Assembly (NCBI RefSeq): GCF_002224125.1
Contig: NZ_NCSM01000035.1
Coordinates: 237,893-301,892, forward strand
DNA: 64,000 bases
Direction of reading: 5' to 3'
Source: Streptomyces sp. NBS 14/10
GTDB taxonomy: Bacteria > Actinomycetota > Actinomycetes > Streptomycetales > Streptomycetaceae
In this document: piece after piece, positions 49,419 to 58,559 of the stretch
How the letters are laid out: every line of letters begins with the position of its first letter
How positions within the stretch are numbered: position 1 is the stretch's first letter
Program-made: the position numbers and the translations under genes
The notes under the pieces: model-generated
Seen by the model: the letters and a program-made list of their open reading frames with translations, nothing else
Database searches by the model: none
Told to the model about the DNA's origin: nothing

Positions 49419-49571
49419 GCGACCATTCTGCACTCCCCCGCCGGGGACAGATTCCGCACTCCCCGAGGCAGGAGGCAAGGGGTAGGAGGCAGGGGTAGGG
49501 ATGGGGCCGAAGTCGGGTCCGCCACGGAGCCCGATGGCTCGGTTGTCGGTGGGATGGGGCATGCTTCGGGC

Positions 49572-50594
49572 ATGACGTTTCCGCCGTCGCCGAACGACTC
49601 CAACCGGTCTGGAAACGGCGGGGGGTTCGGGCCGCCGCCGGAGCAAGGTTTCGGGCCACCGCCCGAGCAGAGCTCGGGACAGGGCTTCGGGCCGCCTCCG
49701 GAGCAGGGTTTCGGGCCGCCCGCGCAGCCGGGCCTGCCCGCACCGCAGGGCCAGCTGCCGCCGTCGGGCGGCTTCGGACCGCCCACCGGCGCGCTGCCTC
49801 CTGGCGCACCGGCTGCCGGTCCGCTGCCCTCCGGGCCGCTTCCGCCGGGCGCGCTCCCGCCCGGCGCCTTCGCCCCCGGCCCGCTGCCGCCCCCGCCGCC
49901 GCACCCTGGTTCGGGCGGGGGCAGGACCGCGGCGATAGCCATCGCCGCGGTGGTGGCGGGCGCGCTGGTCATCGGCGGGATTCTCATCGGCACCCGCGAC
50001 GACGGCGACAAGAGCGAGGCATCCGGCAAGGAGACGGCACCCGCTTCGGCCGACGCGAAGTCGTCGGGCTCCCCCTCGGCCTCGGCTTCCCCGTCGGACT
50101 CCGCCTCCCCCTCCGAGGGAGCGTCCGGCTCGGCGGACCCCGGACAGGGCGCGCCGCTGGGCGGCGGCAGCGACGCCTCCGACGGCGGTACGTCCCCCTC
50201 GGCCTCCGAGTCGGCAGGCCCCGGCGACCTGGTGCCGTACGCGGTGCTCAAGCCTGGCGAGTGCTTCGACCACCCCGCGCTGGACAGCAGCGTGACGAAG
50301 ATCGAGAAGCGCGGGTGCAGCAGTCCGCACGACGGTGAGGTGGTCGCCAACGAGACGCTGACCGGGGACTTCTCCACCGAGAAGGCCATTCAGGACAAGG
50401 CGCTCTCGCTGTGCGAGACGGATGCCAAGAAGCGGCTGAAGTCCATACCGAACGACGGCCGGATGTATTACTACTACGCGCTCTATCCGGCGCTGGCCAC
50501 CTACCGGATCCGGGGCGAGGACCAGGTCTCCTGCGCGCTGACGCTCAGTTCAGGCCCGGGTGGCAAGAAGCTGAGCAAGCCGCTTCCGGGGTGA
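49572..50594 (+). CDS. Septum-formation-like membrane protein with Pro-rich N-terminus
   Basis: A 340-residue protein. Residues 15-115 are a Pro/Gly-rich cytosolic tail with repeated GFGPPPEQ units. One membrane helix follows ([20 protein letters not shown]). A long Ser/Ala/Pro-rich extracellular spacer leads to a C-terminal domain (about 245-330) with four cysteines ([41 protein letters not shown]), a pattern like the actinobacterial septum formation (DUF4190/Septum_form) family. The role is unproven. It is divergent from hisI. Confidence 0.75.
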   Translation: MTFPPSPNDSNRSGNGGGFGPPPEQGFGPPPEQSSGQGFGPPPEQGFGPPAQPGLPAPQGQLPPSGGFGPPTGALPPGAPAAGPLPSGPLPPGALPPGAFAPGPLPPPPPHPGSGGGRTAAIAIAAVVAGALVIGGILIGTRDDGDKSEASGKETAPASADAKSSGSPSASASPSDSASPSEGASGSADPGQGAPLGGGSDASDGGTSPSASESAGPGDLVPYAVLKPGECFDHPALDSSVTKIEKRGCSSPHDGEVVANETLTGDFSTEKAIQDKALSLCETDAKKRLKSIPNDGRMYYYYALYPALATYRIRGEDQVSCALTLSSGPGGKKLSKPLPG

Positions 50595-50694
50595 CGGGGC
50601 GCAAGACTGACGGGACGCAAGGGGGGATCGCGGCCCGAGGGTGATGGCCCGGCGCCGGTGGCGGGGGCCGGACGGCGGTCGTAGGGTGGGCGGT

Positions 50695-51327
50695 ATGTCC
50701 ACTCACGCGAGGCGCGAACGGCTGCTGCTGGCCGACCTGTTGGAGACCGCCGGCTCCGATGCCCCGACGCTGTGCGAGGGCTGGACCACTCATGACCTGG
50801 CCGCCCATCTGGTGGTCCGGGAGCGCCGCGCGGACGCGGCCGCCGGTCTGGTGCTCAAGCCGCTGGCCGGGCGGTTGGAGCGGGTCCAGGCGGAGTTCGC
50901 CGCGAAGCCGCACGAGGAGCTGATCCGGCTCTTCCGCGAGGGCCCGCCGCGGATGTCGCCGTTCGCCGTCAAGCAGGTGGACGAGGCGGCCAACACCGTC
51001 GAGTTCTACGTCCACGCCGAGGACGTCCGCCGGGCCAAGCCGGACTGGCAGCCGCGCGAGATCGACCCGGTCTTCGCCGACGCGCTGTGGTCCCGGATCG
51101 AGCGGATCGCCAAGACGGTCGGCCGCAAGTCCCCGGTCGGTCTGGTCCTGCGCCGCCCGGACGGCCGTACGGCGGTGGCGCACCGCGGCACCCCGGTGGT
51201 CACGGTCACCGCGGAACCGGGCGAGCTGGCGATGTTTCTGTTCGGCCGCCAGGACGCCGCCCGGGTCGAGTTGGAGGGCGACAAGGAGGCGGTGGCCAAG
51301 CTCCAGGCCGCCAAGCTCGGCATCTGA
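50695..51327 (+). CDS. TIGR03085 / maleylpyruvate isomerase-fold protein
   Basis: A 210-residue protein of the DinB/MDMPI fold. The N-terminal helical domain contains LCEGWTTHDLAAHLVVRERRAD, with the histidines that usually bind a divalent metal. The middle segment KQVDEAANTVEFYVHAEDVRRA has a third His. Mycothiol-dependent enzymes share this fold, but the reaction is unknown. ATG 50695 is chosen by family likeness. It is convergent with leuA, with 94 bases between the stops. Confidence 0.82.
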   Translation: MSTHARRERLLLADLLETAGSDAPTLCEGWTTHDLAAHLVVRERRADAAAGLVLKPLAGRLERVQAEFAAKPHEELIRLFREGPPRMSPFAVKQVDEAANTVEFYVHAEDVRRAKPDWQPREIDPVFADALWSRIERIAKTVGRKSPVGLVLRRPDGRTAVAHRGTPVVTVTAEPGELAMFLFGRQDAARVELEGDKEAVAKLQAAKLGI

Positions 51328-51421
51328 GCCGACGTCCTGACGCTGTGCCCTGACTCGGTGTCCAACCGAGCACCGGCGCACCGCCCCCTCACCGCATCAG
51401 CCCTTCACCTCACCCCGGCCG

Positions 51422-53242
51422 TCACAACACCCACACCCGCGCCCGGTTCACGGCGGCCAGCACGGCGCGCACCGAGGCGGTGAGCACGGAGGTGTCCTGA
51501 CCCGCGCCCCACCGCGTGCTGTCACCGACGCGGCATTCGGCATAGGCCATGGCGGGGCTGCCGGGTCCGGCGGCGGTCGCGTGCTCGGCGTAGTGGAGGA
51601 TGTCGACGGCGATCCCGGCACCGGCCAGGGCGTCGGTGAAGGCGGACAGCGGCCCGTTGCCCGTGCCCTCGTATTCGCGCTTGTCGTCGCCCGTGCGCAG
51701 CTCGCAGACGAAGCGGTGCCGGCCGGGGCCGGTCTCCTCGGTCGTCCATGACCCGAGGGTGACCGGGCCGTCGTCGTGACCGGGGACGAGATACGACGTA
51801 CGGAACAGCTCCCACAGCTCCTCGGCCGCGGCCTCCCGGCCGCTGTCGTCGGTGGCGGCCTGCACGATACGGGAGAAGTCGGCGCGCAGCCGCTTGGGCA
51901 GGTCCAGGCCGTAGTGCGCCTGGAGCAGATGGGCGATACCGCCCTTGCCGGACTGGCTGTTGACGCGGATGACGGCCTCATAGCTGCGCCCCACGTCGGC
52001 CGGGTCGATCGGCAGATACGGCACCGCCCACGGCGCCTGACCCTCCGGCACCCCGGACTCGGCGGCCCGCCGGGCGTGCTCTGCCAGCCCCTTGCTGATG
52101 GCGTCCTGGTGGGTGCCGGAGAAGGCCGTATAGACCAGCTCGCCGCCGTAGGGGTGGCGGGGGTGGACCGGCAGCCGGTTGCAGTGCTCGACGGTGTCGC
52201 GGATCGCGTCGATATCGGAGAAGTCGATCATCGGGTCCACCCCCTGGGCGTAGAGGTTCAGGGCGAGCGTGACCAGGTCCACATTGCCCGTCCGCTCGCC
52301 GTTGCCGAACAGACAGCCCTCGACCCGCTGAGCGCCCGCCAGCACGGCCAGCTCCGCGCAGGCGACCCCGGTGCCCCGGTCGTTGTGCGGATGCACGGAG
52401 AGGACGACGTCCGAGCGCCGCTCCAGGTGGCGGTGCATGTACTCGATCTGGTCGGCGTACACATTGGGGGTGGCGCATTCGACGGTGGCGGGCAGGTTGT
52501 GGATCACCGGCCGCTCGGGGCAGGCGTCCCACAGCTCGGTGAGGCCGTTGCAGACCTCCAGTACGAAGTCGGGTTCGGTGAGGTTGAAGACCTCCGGGGA
52601 GAACTGGAACCGGATGTTCTCGGGGCGCGCCTCGGCGAGCCGGGCCAGATGCCCGGCGGCGTCCCGGATCATCCCGTACACCTCGTCGCGGCCGCGGCCG
52701 AGCACCACCTCGCGCCAGACGGGGGCGGTGGCGGTGTACAGATGCACCACCGAGCGGGGCAGGCCCTCGATGGCGGCGTACGTCCGCTCGATCAGATCGC
52801 GGCGGGCCGGCGTGAAGACCACCACGGTCACATCGGCGGGGACCGCGTCGCTCTCCGCGAGGTGGCGTACGAAGTCGAAGTCGGTCTGGCTCGCGGAGGG
52901 GTAGCCGACCTCGATCTCCTTGAAGCCCATCGCGACCAGGAGGTCGAACATCCGGCGCTTGCGCGGGGTGTCCATCGGCTCGGCCAGGGCCTGGTTGCCG
53001 TCGCGCAGATCCACCGGCACCCACAGCGGCGCCCGTTCGATCCGGCGCCCCGGCCAGGTACGGTCGCCGGTCAGCGGTACCGCGACCCTGTCGTACACGG
53101 ACCGGTAGCGGTGGTGCGGCATGGCGCTGGGGCGCTGCGGGTTCCAGGAGGGGGCGTCGGCGGGGAGGGGCCCGTGCGGGGTGCGGAGCGCCGGGGGCGC
53201 GGGGGTGTTGTGCTGGGTGGGCTCGTCGTACTGAACAGCCAT
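51422..53242 (-). CDS. leuA: 2-isopropylmalate synthase
   Basis: A 606-residue first enzyme of leucine synthesis, joining acetyl-CoA and 2-oxoisovalerate. The barrel starts [20 protein letters not shown], and the metal-binding HxH lies in [12 protein letters not shown]. The motifs [21 protein letters not shown] and [10 protein letters not shown] follow. The C-terminal regulatory domain (about 480-606) for leucine feedback is complete. It is preceded by a leucine leader peptide and an attenuator-type hairpin, so transcription is probably controlled by charged tRNA-Leu. It is divergent from a GntR gene. Confidence 0.96.
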   Translation of the reverse strand: MAVQYDEPTQHNTPAPPALRTPHGPLPADAPSWNPQRPSAMPHHRYRSVYDRVAVPLTGDRTWPGRRIERAPLWVPVDLRDGNQALAEPMDTPRKRRMFDLLVAMGFKEIEVGYPSASQTDFDFVRHLAESDAVPADVTVVVFTPARRDLIERTYAAIEGLPRSVVHLYTATAPVWREVVLGRGRDEVYGMIRDAAGHLARLAEARPENIRFQFSPEVFNLTEPDFVLEVCNGLTELWDACPERPVIHNLPATVECATPNVYADQIEYMHRHLERRSDVVLSVHPHNDRGTGVACAELAVLAGAQRVEGCLFGNGERTGNVDLVTLALNLYAQGVDPMIDFSDIDAIRDTVEHCNRLPVHPRHPYGGELVYTAFSGTHQDAISKGLAEHARRAAESGVPEGQAPWAVPYLPIDPADVGRSYEAVIRVNSQSGKGGIAHLLQAHYGLDLPKRLRADFSRIVQAATDDSGREAAAEELWELFRTSYLVPGHDDGPVTLGSWTTEETGPGRHRFVCELRTGDDKREYEGTGNGPLSAFTDALAGAGIAVDILHYAEHATAAGPGSPAMAYAECRVGDSTRWGAGQDTSVLTASVRAVLAAVNRARVWVL

Positions 53243-53293
53243 GAGGCCGGGATTTCCTTCGCTCGATCGGGGTCGACCGGCAGGCACGGCACT

Positions 53294-53331
53294 CCGCGGC
53301 GGGGTGCCGGTCCGGTCAGGCCCCGCCGCGG
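53294..53331 (-). promoter_or_regulatory. leuA attenuator hairpin
   Basis: An 11-bp perfect GC-rich stem (53294-53304 with 53321-53331) with a 16-base loop lies between the leader peptide and leuA. The leader stop codon (53316-53318) is inside the loop, so a ribosome finishing the leader would disrupt the stem and a ribosome stalled at the Leu codons would not. No T-run follows, so the exact on/off logic needs alternative foldings to be worked out. Confidence 0.6.
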
Positions 53332-53363
53332 CAGCCGAGAAGAAGGAGTCCGCGCAGCGACAT
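53316..53363 (-). CDS. leuA leader peptide with four consecutive Leu codons
   Basis: A 15-codon [18 protein letters not shown], ends 73 bases before leuA. Residues 6-9 are CTC CTT CTT CTC. Leucine leader peptides before leuA are known from comparative work on actinobacteria as classic attenuators. No Shine-Dalgarno is visible. The promoter position suggests a leaderless transcript starting at or next to the ATG. It is too short for normal gene finders. Confidence 0.8.
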   Translation of the reverse strand: MSLRGLLLLGCRGGA

Positions 53364-53370
53364 GCGGGAT

Positions 53371-53400
53371 AGGCTAGCCACACGTCAGGTCCTCAGACAA
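53371..53400 (-). promoter_or_regulatory. leuA promoter
   Basis: On the minus strand, TTGTCT (53400-53395) and TAGCCT (53376-53371) are 18 bases apart. This puts the start site at about 53364, the first base of the leader peptide ATG or close to it. The -35 box lies inside the palindrome at 53389-53409. Confidence 0.55.
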
Positions 53401-53409
53401 GCTGAGGAC
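53389..53409. promoter_or_regulatory. Palindromic operator between leuA and the GntR gene
   Basis: GTCCTCAG-ACAAG-CTGAGGAC has perfect 8-bp arms and a five-base centre. It covers the predicted -35 box of leuA and lies 48 bases before the GntR start, so the FadR-type regulator next door is the obvious candidate to bind it. Three 12-bp direct repeats (CTGAGGACTTA..., CTCGAGGACCCG, CTCGAGGACCTG; 53402-53437) extend from it. Confidence 0.5.
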
Positions 53410-53456
53410 TTACTCGAGGACCCGCTCGAGGACCTGCTCCCTGAAAGGTGAACCGG

Positions 53457-54188
<732 letters not shown>

Positions 54189-54373
54189 GCGACTTCGTAT
54201 CAGCGATCGAACCCCGCTGACGAATTGAGGCTGACTTTGCCCGGCCGCAGCCGGAGTGATGTCATCCGATTCAAGTAGCATGCGTTTCTATTCGCGATGT
54301 GGTGCGGCGGGCCAGGGGAGCGACGGCCGCAGCACCGGACGCGCTGATGTCCTCTTCGGGAGGTAACGGGGAA

Positions 54374-54508
54374 ATGTCGTTCGACAGCGAGTGGTCTCAG
54401 CTCAAGGCGACGCGGCCGAGCAGCAGAGCGCCCATGATCGCGGCCTCGTTGCCACACCGGGACGGCTCGGCCGTCAGCGTTTCCGAGATATCCAAGATAG
54501 TGAAGTAG
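54374..54508 (+). pseudogene. Internally deleted copy of the small module gene
   Basis: A 44-codon ORF keeps the first 12 residues (MSFDSEWSQLKA) and last 20 (IAASLPHRDGSAVSVSEISK then IVK) of the 162-residue gene at 55392. It lacks 354 bases between. One G is also lost (AAGGCGACG against AAGGCGGACG), giving eight out-of-frame residues before the deletion restores the frame. The ribosome site GGGAGG is retained. The product, if made, is probably not functional. Confidence 0.75.
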
Positions 54509-54521
54509 CGGAAACGGGGAA

Positions 54522-55082
54522 ATGACGATGGGGACTCTCACTTACACGGATCTCGTCGGGGCCAATCTGGGAAAGCTCAGTACCGCGGTCACGGACTGGA
54601 AGTCCGTTGCCGATGGTTTGAAGAGGCTGATGAGCGATGCGCGTTCGGGCCTGCTGAAGAAGTCGGAGGGGGCGCGGTGGGCTGGGCTCAACGCGACCGT
54701 CACGCATGAATTCGTCCGCAAGACCACGAAAGAGTTCGAGGACCTGTACAAAGAGGCCAGCAGCATCTACGCCATCCTGGACGACGCGCATTCCCAGCTG
54801 ACTACGATTCAGTCCAAAGTCAAGTGGCTCGTCGCAAGGGCGCAGGAAGACGGGTTCACGGTCTCCGACAACTCCGACGGCACCGTGAGTTTCGATGAGT
54901 CCGGGGATGGCGGGTCGCGGTGGTCACTGGACTCCCCGATGTCGTACTCCGAAGCCGTCAATCAAGAAATTCGCCGGGCCGTCACGACCGACCTTCTGGC
55001 CCAGCGCGCACTGGCCAAGATCCACGGCGGAGACCCGTCCGACGCGGGCCACGCCCAGTACCACTCTCTGCTGGACGTATAA
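54522..55082 (+). CDS. Helical WXG/LXG-like protein, copy 1, truncated
   Basis: A 186-residue helical protein (MTMGTLTYTDLVGANLGKL...). Two long amphipathic helical regions at about 10-110 include LLKKSEGARWAGLNATVTHEFVRKTTKEFEDL. A short segment DNSDGTVSFDESGDGG and a tail DPSDAGHAQYHSLLDV follow. Larger streptomycete proteins with this N-terminus, paired with a small MSFD-type gene, are familiar to me and seem to be WXG100/LXG-like cargo. That link is inference. After the TAA the +1 frame continues as YNRALADRMVKRDL, so the gene is probably a truncated version of a longer protein. The ATG at 54528 (MGTLTY) has better ribosome-site spacing. Confidence 0.7.
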   Translation: MTMGTLTYTDLVGANLGKLSTAVTDWKSVADGLKRLMSDARSGLLKKSEGARWAGLNATVTHEFVRKTTKEFEDLYKEASSIYAILDDAHSQLTTIQSKVKWLVARAQEDGFTVSDNSDGTVSFDESGDGGSRWSLDSPMSYSEAVNQEIRRAVTTDLLAQRALAKIHGGDPSDAGHAQYHSLLDV

Positions 55083-55391
55083 CCGGGCGCTCGCCGACCG
55101 GATGGTAAAGAGGGACCTTCGCAGTCTCCGAGCCCGTGGAACCCGGCGCAGCCGCGGCGTCACGCGACAGCCCGTCCCGCACCGGCCAAGAACATTACGG
55201 GCGAACCGCCGGATCGATCAGCAAGCGAACTCCGCTGACGAATCGAGGCTGACTTTGCCCGGCCGCAGCCGGAGTGATGTCATCCGATTCAGCTAGCATG
55301 CGTTTCAATTCGCGATGTGGTGCGGCGAGCCAGGGGAGCGACGTCCGCAGCACCGGACGCGCTGATGTCCTCTTCGGGAGGTAACGGGGAA

Positions 55392-55880
55392 ATGTCGTTC
55401 GACAGCGAGTGGTCTCAGCTCAAGGCGGACGCGGCCGAGCAGCAGAGCGCCCATACGCGACTCAACCAACTTGCCGCGACCGGCGGCGGGGGCGAGGGCG
55501 GCGGCAAGGCCTCCGATCTCATCGTGCACCAGGACGACTTGGGCGCCGTGGGGCACGAGGCATTCGTCCTGCACGGGGAGCTGCAGAAGACGGCCGACAT
55601 CGCCGGGGCCGGGGCGGACATGGACGGCGTGGGGTCGTCCATGCAGGCGGCCAAGTCGATGAGCGACCACAACTTCACCATGGGCGACGAGCTGAGCACG
55701 ACGGTGTCCGTCTGGACTTCCCAGGTGAACACCATGCTGCAGATGTGCGCCCATATCTCCAATCACCTGGACTACTCGAAGAAGAGTCACGCGAAAGACG
55801 ACGAGCTGATCGCGGCCTCGCTTCGACACCGGGACGGCTCGGCCGTCAGCGTTTCCGAGATATCCAAGATGGTGAAGTAG
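55392..55880 (+). CDS. Small helical partner protein of the duplicated module
   Basis: A 162-residue protein, MSFDSEWSQLKADAAEQQSAHTRLNQLA, then a Gly-rich loop and a helical body (ADIAGAGADMDGVGSSMQAAKSM; SVWTSQVNTMLQMCAHISNHLDYSKKSH). The pattern resembles the small all-helical partner encoded before WXG/LXG-like proteins in Streptomyces. There is no signal peptide. GGGAGG precedes the ATG. It is the intact version of the gene deleted at 54374. The downstream partner starts 13 bases after the stop, so the two are cotranscribed. The function is not established. Confidence 0.75.
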   Translation: MSFDSEWSQLKADAAEQQSAHTRLNQLAATGGGGEGGGKASDLIVHQDDLGAVGHEAFVLHGELQKTADIAGAGADMDGVGSSMQAAKSMSDHNFTMGDELSTTVSVWTSQVNTMLQMCAHISNHLDYSKKSHAKDDELIAASLRHRDGSAVSVSEISKMVK

Positions 55881-55893
55881 CGGAAACGGGGGA

Positions 55894-56465
55894 ATGACGA
55901 TGGGGACTCTCACTTACACGGATCTCGTCGAGGTAGATCTGACAAATCTCATGCTCGCAGCCGACGACTGGAAGTCCGTTGTCGATGGTCTGAAGAAGCT
56001 GGTGAGCGATGCGCGTTCGGGCCTGCTGAAGAAGTCGGAGGGTGCGCGGTGGGCTGGGCTCAACGCGACCGTCACGCATGAATTCGTCCGCAAGACCACG
56101 AAAGAGTTCGAGGACCTGCACAAAGAGGCCAGCAGCATCTACGCCATCCTGGACGACGCGTATGACCAGCTGACTGAGATGCAGGACACAGTCAAGCGGG
56201 TCGTCGTAAGGGCGGAGGTCTATGGGTACAAGTTCTCCGACAACTCCGACGGCACCGTGAGTTTCGATGTTCCCGAGGGTGACGATTCGCGGTTGGCACG
56301 GGACTTGGGGCAGTCATACGCCAATACCATCAAAGAAAAATTAGCCGGGCCGTCGAGACCGACCGTCTGGTCAAGCGCGCACTGGCCAAGGTTCACGGCG
56401 GAGACCCGTCCGACGCGGGCCACGCCCAGTACCGCGGTGTGGTGGAGATAAGAGCATGGGGGTAG
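55894..56465 (+). pseudogene. Helical WXG/LXG-like protein, copy 2, frameshifted
   Basis: It is nearly identical to copy 1 over residues 1-100 (LLKKSEGARWAGLNATVTHEF and onward). After YANTIKE the frame breaks at an A5 run (56336-56340): copy 1 has AGAAATT where this copy has AGAAAAATT. The annotated frame ends at 56451 with unrelated residues. The shifted frame keeps homology (SRAVETDRLVKRALAKVHGGDPSDAGHAQYRGVVEIRAWG) and ends at TAG 56463-56465. Either a real mutation, a slippage site or a sequencing error is possible. Confidence 0.7.
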
Positions 56466-56569
56466 TGACGGTGGAGCCCGGTGGCCATGGGGTGGTCGGG
56501 GCGCACGACCCTGCGCCCTCCCACCCTGCGCCTACGCGACGGCCGCCTCCTGATGACCGGTTGGCCCGG

Positions 56570-56805
56570 TCATAGCGAGATCGCGTTCTTGGCCCGCTCG
56601 ACCGAGGCCTCGGAGGCCGGCCCGCCCGGATTCTCCGTGGCCAGCGCCTGGTTGACCGCGACGAACGGCCGCATACGCCGCTCGTACTGATCGTACGCCG
56701 CGCGGTGGTCGCCCTCCGCCCGGCCCAGCGCGTCGGCCAGTACGTAGGCGCCCACCAGGGCCAGGCTGGTGCCCAGGCCGACGCCGCCACGGGCCTGTCG
56801 GAGGA
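56570..56805 (-). pseudogene. C-terminal remnant of a FAD-dependent monooxygenase
   Basis: The frame reads GGVGLGTSLALVGAYVLADALGRAEGDHRAAYDQYERRMRPFVAVNQALA to a stop at 56570. It matches the C-terminal FAD/ribityl segment (usual G-D-A-A-H...GxGxxxA pattern) of aromatic-ring hydroxylase-type monooxygenases. Everything upstream, including the FAD and substrate domains, is missing, and the frame ends against the TetR remnant. Confidence 0.65.
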
Positions 56806-56986
56806 CAAGTGGATGGACCGCCAGCCCCAGGCCCTCCAGGCGATCACCGCCTCCCCCGCTACCCGACGTTCACCCGCCTCACCGCCTCCCTCCCAGACGG
56901 CTATGACCTCCGCCTCGACGAACTCTTCGAGTTCGGCCCGGGGCCACTGCTCGACGGGGTCGCGGGTCATCATCGAGCGCCGTTAG
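56797..56986 (+). pseudogene. C-terminal remnant of a TetR regulator
   Basis: Pieces in different frames read EDKWMDRQPQALQAITAS, then YPTFTRLTASLPDGYDLRLDELFEFG, then VIIERR and a TAG at 56984-56986. These are like the ligand-domain end of TetR_C-type regulators. At least two frameshifts and the missing DNA-binding domain make it dead. It abuts the FAD monooxygenase remnant tail to tail, as if a deletion removed both 5' halves of a divergent pair. Confidence 0.5.
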
Positions 56987-57060
56987 GCGTCGTACCGGAT
57001 ACCGCTCAGCGGCTCAGGGTCGCGCTCTGCGCGGTCGGGACAATGACCTCACGGGGCGTG

Positions 57061-57402
57061 TCACCGCGCGCCGATACGTTCCGGGGCGGTGGCGAGCACC
57101 GCGTCGAGGAGGCCGGGGAAGCAGGCGTCGAGCTCATCGCGGCGCACGCTGAGCATGCGCCGGGCCCCGTCCACTCGGACCTTGAGCACACCAGCTTCGC
57201 GCAGCACACGTTGGTGATGGGAAAAGGTCGACCGACTGATGACGAGCCCCGCCGCCTGCTGCAATTCCGCGCACGGCGATTCGCCTATCGCGGCCAACGT
57301 GCGCACGGCGCACAGTCGTGCGGGGTCGGCCAGTGCCGCCAGGACCGTAGCCAATCGCAGGTCGGCAGGGCTCGGGTGGGGTGTCTCGATCGGCGCGCTC
57401 AC
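57061..57402 (-). CDS. ArsR-family regulator
   Basis: A 113-residue winged-helix repressor. The core is ATVLAALADPARLCAVRTLAAIGESPCAEL, then the recognition helix region SRSTFSHHQRVLREAGVLKVRVDGARRMLSVRRDELDACFPGLL. There is no metal-binding Cys pair, so it is more likely a redox or organic-ligand type. It is divergent from the SDR gene (about 100 bases between starts), which it may control. The start is a GTG. Confidence 0.85.
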   Translation of the reverse strand: MSAPIETPHPSPADLRLATVLAALADPARLCAVRTLAAIGESPCAELQQAAGLVISRSTFSHHQRVLREAGVLKVRVDGARRMLSVRRDELDACFPGLLDAVLATAPERIGAR

Positions 57403-57502
57403 CCTGGCGAGCGTAGCGGAGGCTTGCCGTCATGTCGATGATCATCGTAGTGTTCGATGGGTATCGACGTGATTGGGTGGCGTCCTGCGGAGGCGGTTGC
57501 GC

Positions 57503-58237
57503 ATGAGCATGGAAAAAGTGGTCCTGGTCGCCGGCGGGTCGCGCGGCATCGGGGCGGCCATCGCACGGCGCCTGGCCTGCGACGGCATGCGGGTGGCGCT
57601 CACCTACTCAGCTTCGCCGGACCGCGCGGATCAGGTCGTGCGGGAGATCGAACATGCCGGCGGGCGCGCACTGAGTCTGCGGGCCGATGCTGCCGACCCT
57701 GAGGCTGTCACAGCAGCGGTCGAACGGACAGCCGCCGCTTTCGGGCGCCTGGACGTCCTGGTCAGCAACGCCGGTGTGGCCGCTGTCGGCCGCGTGGAGG
57801 AACTCGCACCTGAACAGATCGATCGGATGATTGATGTGAATGTGCGCGGCGTCCTCCACGTCATCCGGGCCGCGCTTCCCCATCTCGGCGACGGCGGACG
57901 GATCATCACCATCGGCAGCGTCAATGCCGAGCGCGTTCCCTTCGCCGGGGGCGCCGCCTACGCCATGACCAAGGCGGCCATAGCCGGACTGGTGCGCGGC
58001 CTGGCCAGGGACCTGGGCCCGCGTGGCATCAACGTGAACAACATCCAACCCGGCCCCACCGCCAACGACCGCATGTCGGCCGACAGCCCGGCCGCGGATG
58101 CCATGCTCCAGTGGCTCGCACTCTCCCGCATAGCGACCCCGGAGGAGATCGCCGGACTGGTCTCCTACCTGGCCGGCCCGGAGGCCGGCTACATCACCGG
58201 GGCCAGCCTTACCATCGACGGCGGCTTCACCGCCTGA
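57503..58237 (+). CDS. Short-chain dehydrogenase/reductase
   Basis: A 244-residue classical SDR. The NAD(P) motif is VVLVAGGSRGIGAAIARRL (GxxxGIG), NAG is in VLVSNAGVAAVG, the catalytic Ser is in IITIGSVNAERV, and the Tyr/Lys pair is AYAMTKAAI. The C-terminal GASLTIDGGF is typical. Substrate is unknown. GGAGGCGG lies upstream of the ATG at 57503; a second ATG six bases later is possible. It is paired divergently with ArsR. Confidence 0.93.
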   Translation: MSMEKVVLVAGGSRGIGAAIARRLACDGMRVALTYSASPDRADQVVREIEHAGGRALSLRADAADPEAVTAAVERTAAAFGRLDVLVSNAGVAAVGRVEELAPEQIDRMIDVNVRGVLHVIRAALPHLGDGGRIITIGSVNAERVPFAGGAAYAMTKAAIAGLVRGLARDLGPRGINVNNIQPGPTANDRMSADSPAADAMLQWLALSRIATPEEIAGLVSYLAGPEAGYITGASLTIDGGFTA

Positions 58238-58559
58238 CACGGGTCGAGCCGACCGATTACGCCGTCAGCGCGGATGGTCCGGCCTGTGACCATGACTCGG
58301 CGGCCCTGCTCCCGGCAGACGGGCGCCAGGGCGCGACGCATCCCTCCCGGAGGGGACCCCCAGCAACTCCAGCACGCCGGGGCCGCGGTGGTCAGCGGCG
58401 CCGGGACGGCGCGCTCGGCAAGGGCCAGTTGCTCAGGTCGGTCACCGCCTGGACCGTTCCCGGCCAAGTCGTCCAGAAGGTCAGTGAGAGAGAGGGTGCT
58501 CGACGCCGCTTCCTACGTCCTGGAATACGACTTCGACGCGTGACCGGGCAGTTCGGTGC
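58238..58559. other. Region without a supported gene
   Basis: This is the 322 bases between the SDR stop and the SnoaL stop. ORFs crossing it (58111-58647 and 58274-58543 plus; 58189-58467 minus) show no family and have weak codon bias. A short string RERVLDAASYVLEYDFDA before a TGA at about 58543 might be a relic of a coding region. I see no strong terminator. Confidence 0.4.

Larger units (their letters stand above)
54208..56465 (+). repeat. Tandem duplication of a two-gene module
   Basis: Unit 1 (about 54208-55225) and unit 2 (about 55226-56465) align over the upstream region, a small gene and a larger gene. The offset is 1018 bases before the small gene and 1372 bases after it, because unit 1 has lost 354 bases inside its small gene. 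Upstream regions are nearly identical (for example GAGGCTGACTTTGCCCGG in both). GC is lower than in neighbouring core genes. Confidence 0.85.

Noticed and set aside
54299..54376. Longer GTG start for the small module gene (from 54299 and 55317)
   Set aside because: The segment before MSFDSEW is a conserved upstream region ending in a good GGGAGG ribosome site, so it is leader rather than coding.
58274..58543. 89-codon plus-strand ORF after the SDR gene
   Set aside because: No recognised domain and only the last 15 residues look protein-like. It is more likely chance or a relic.
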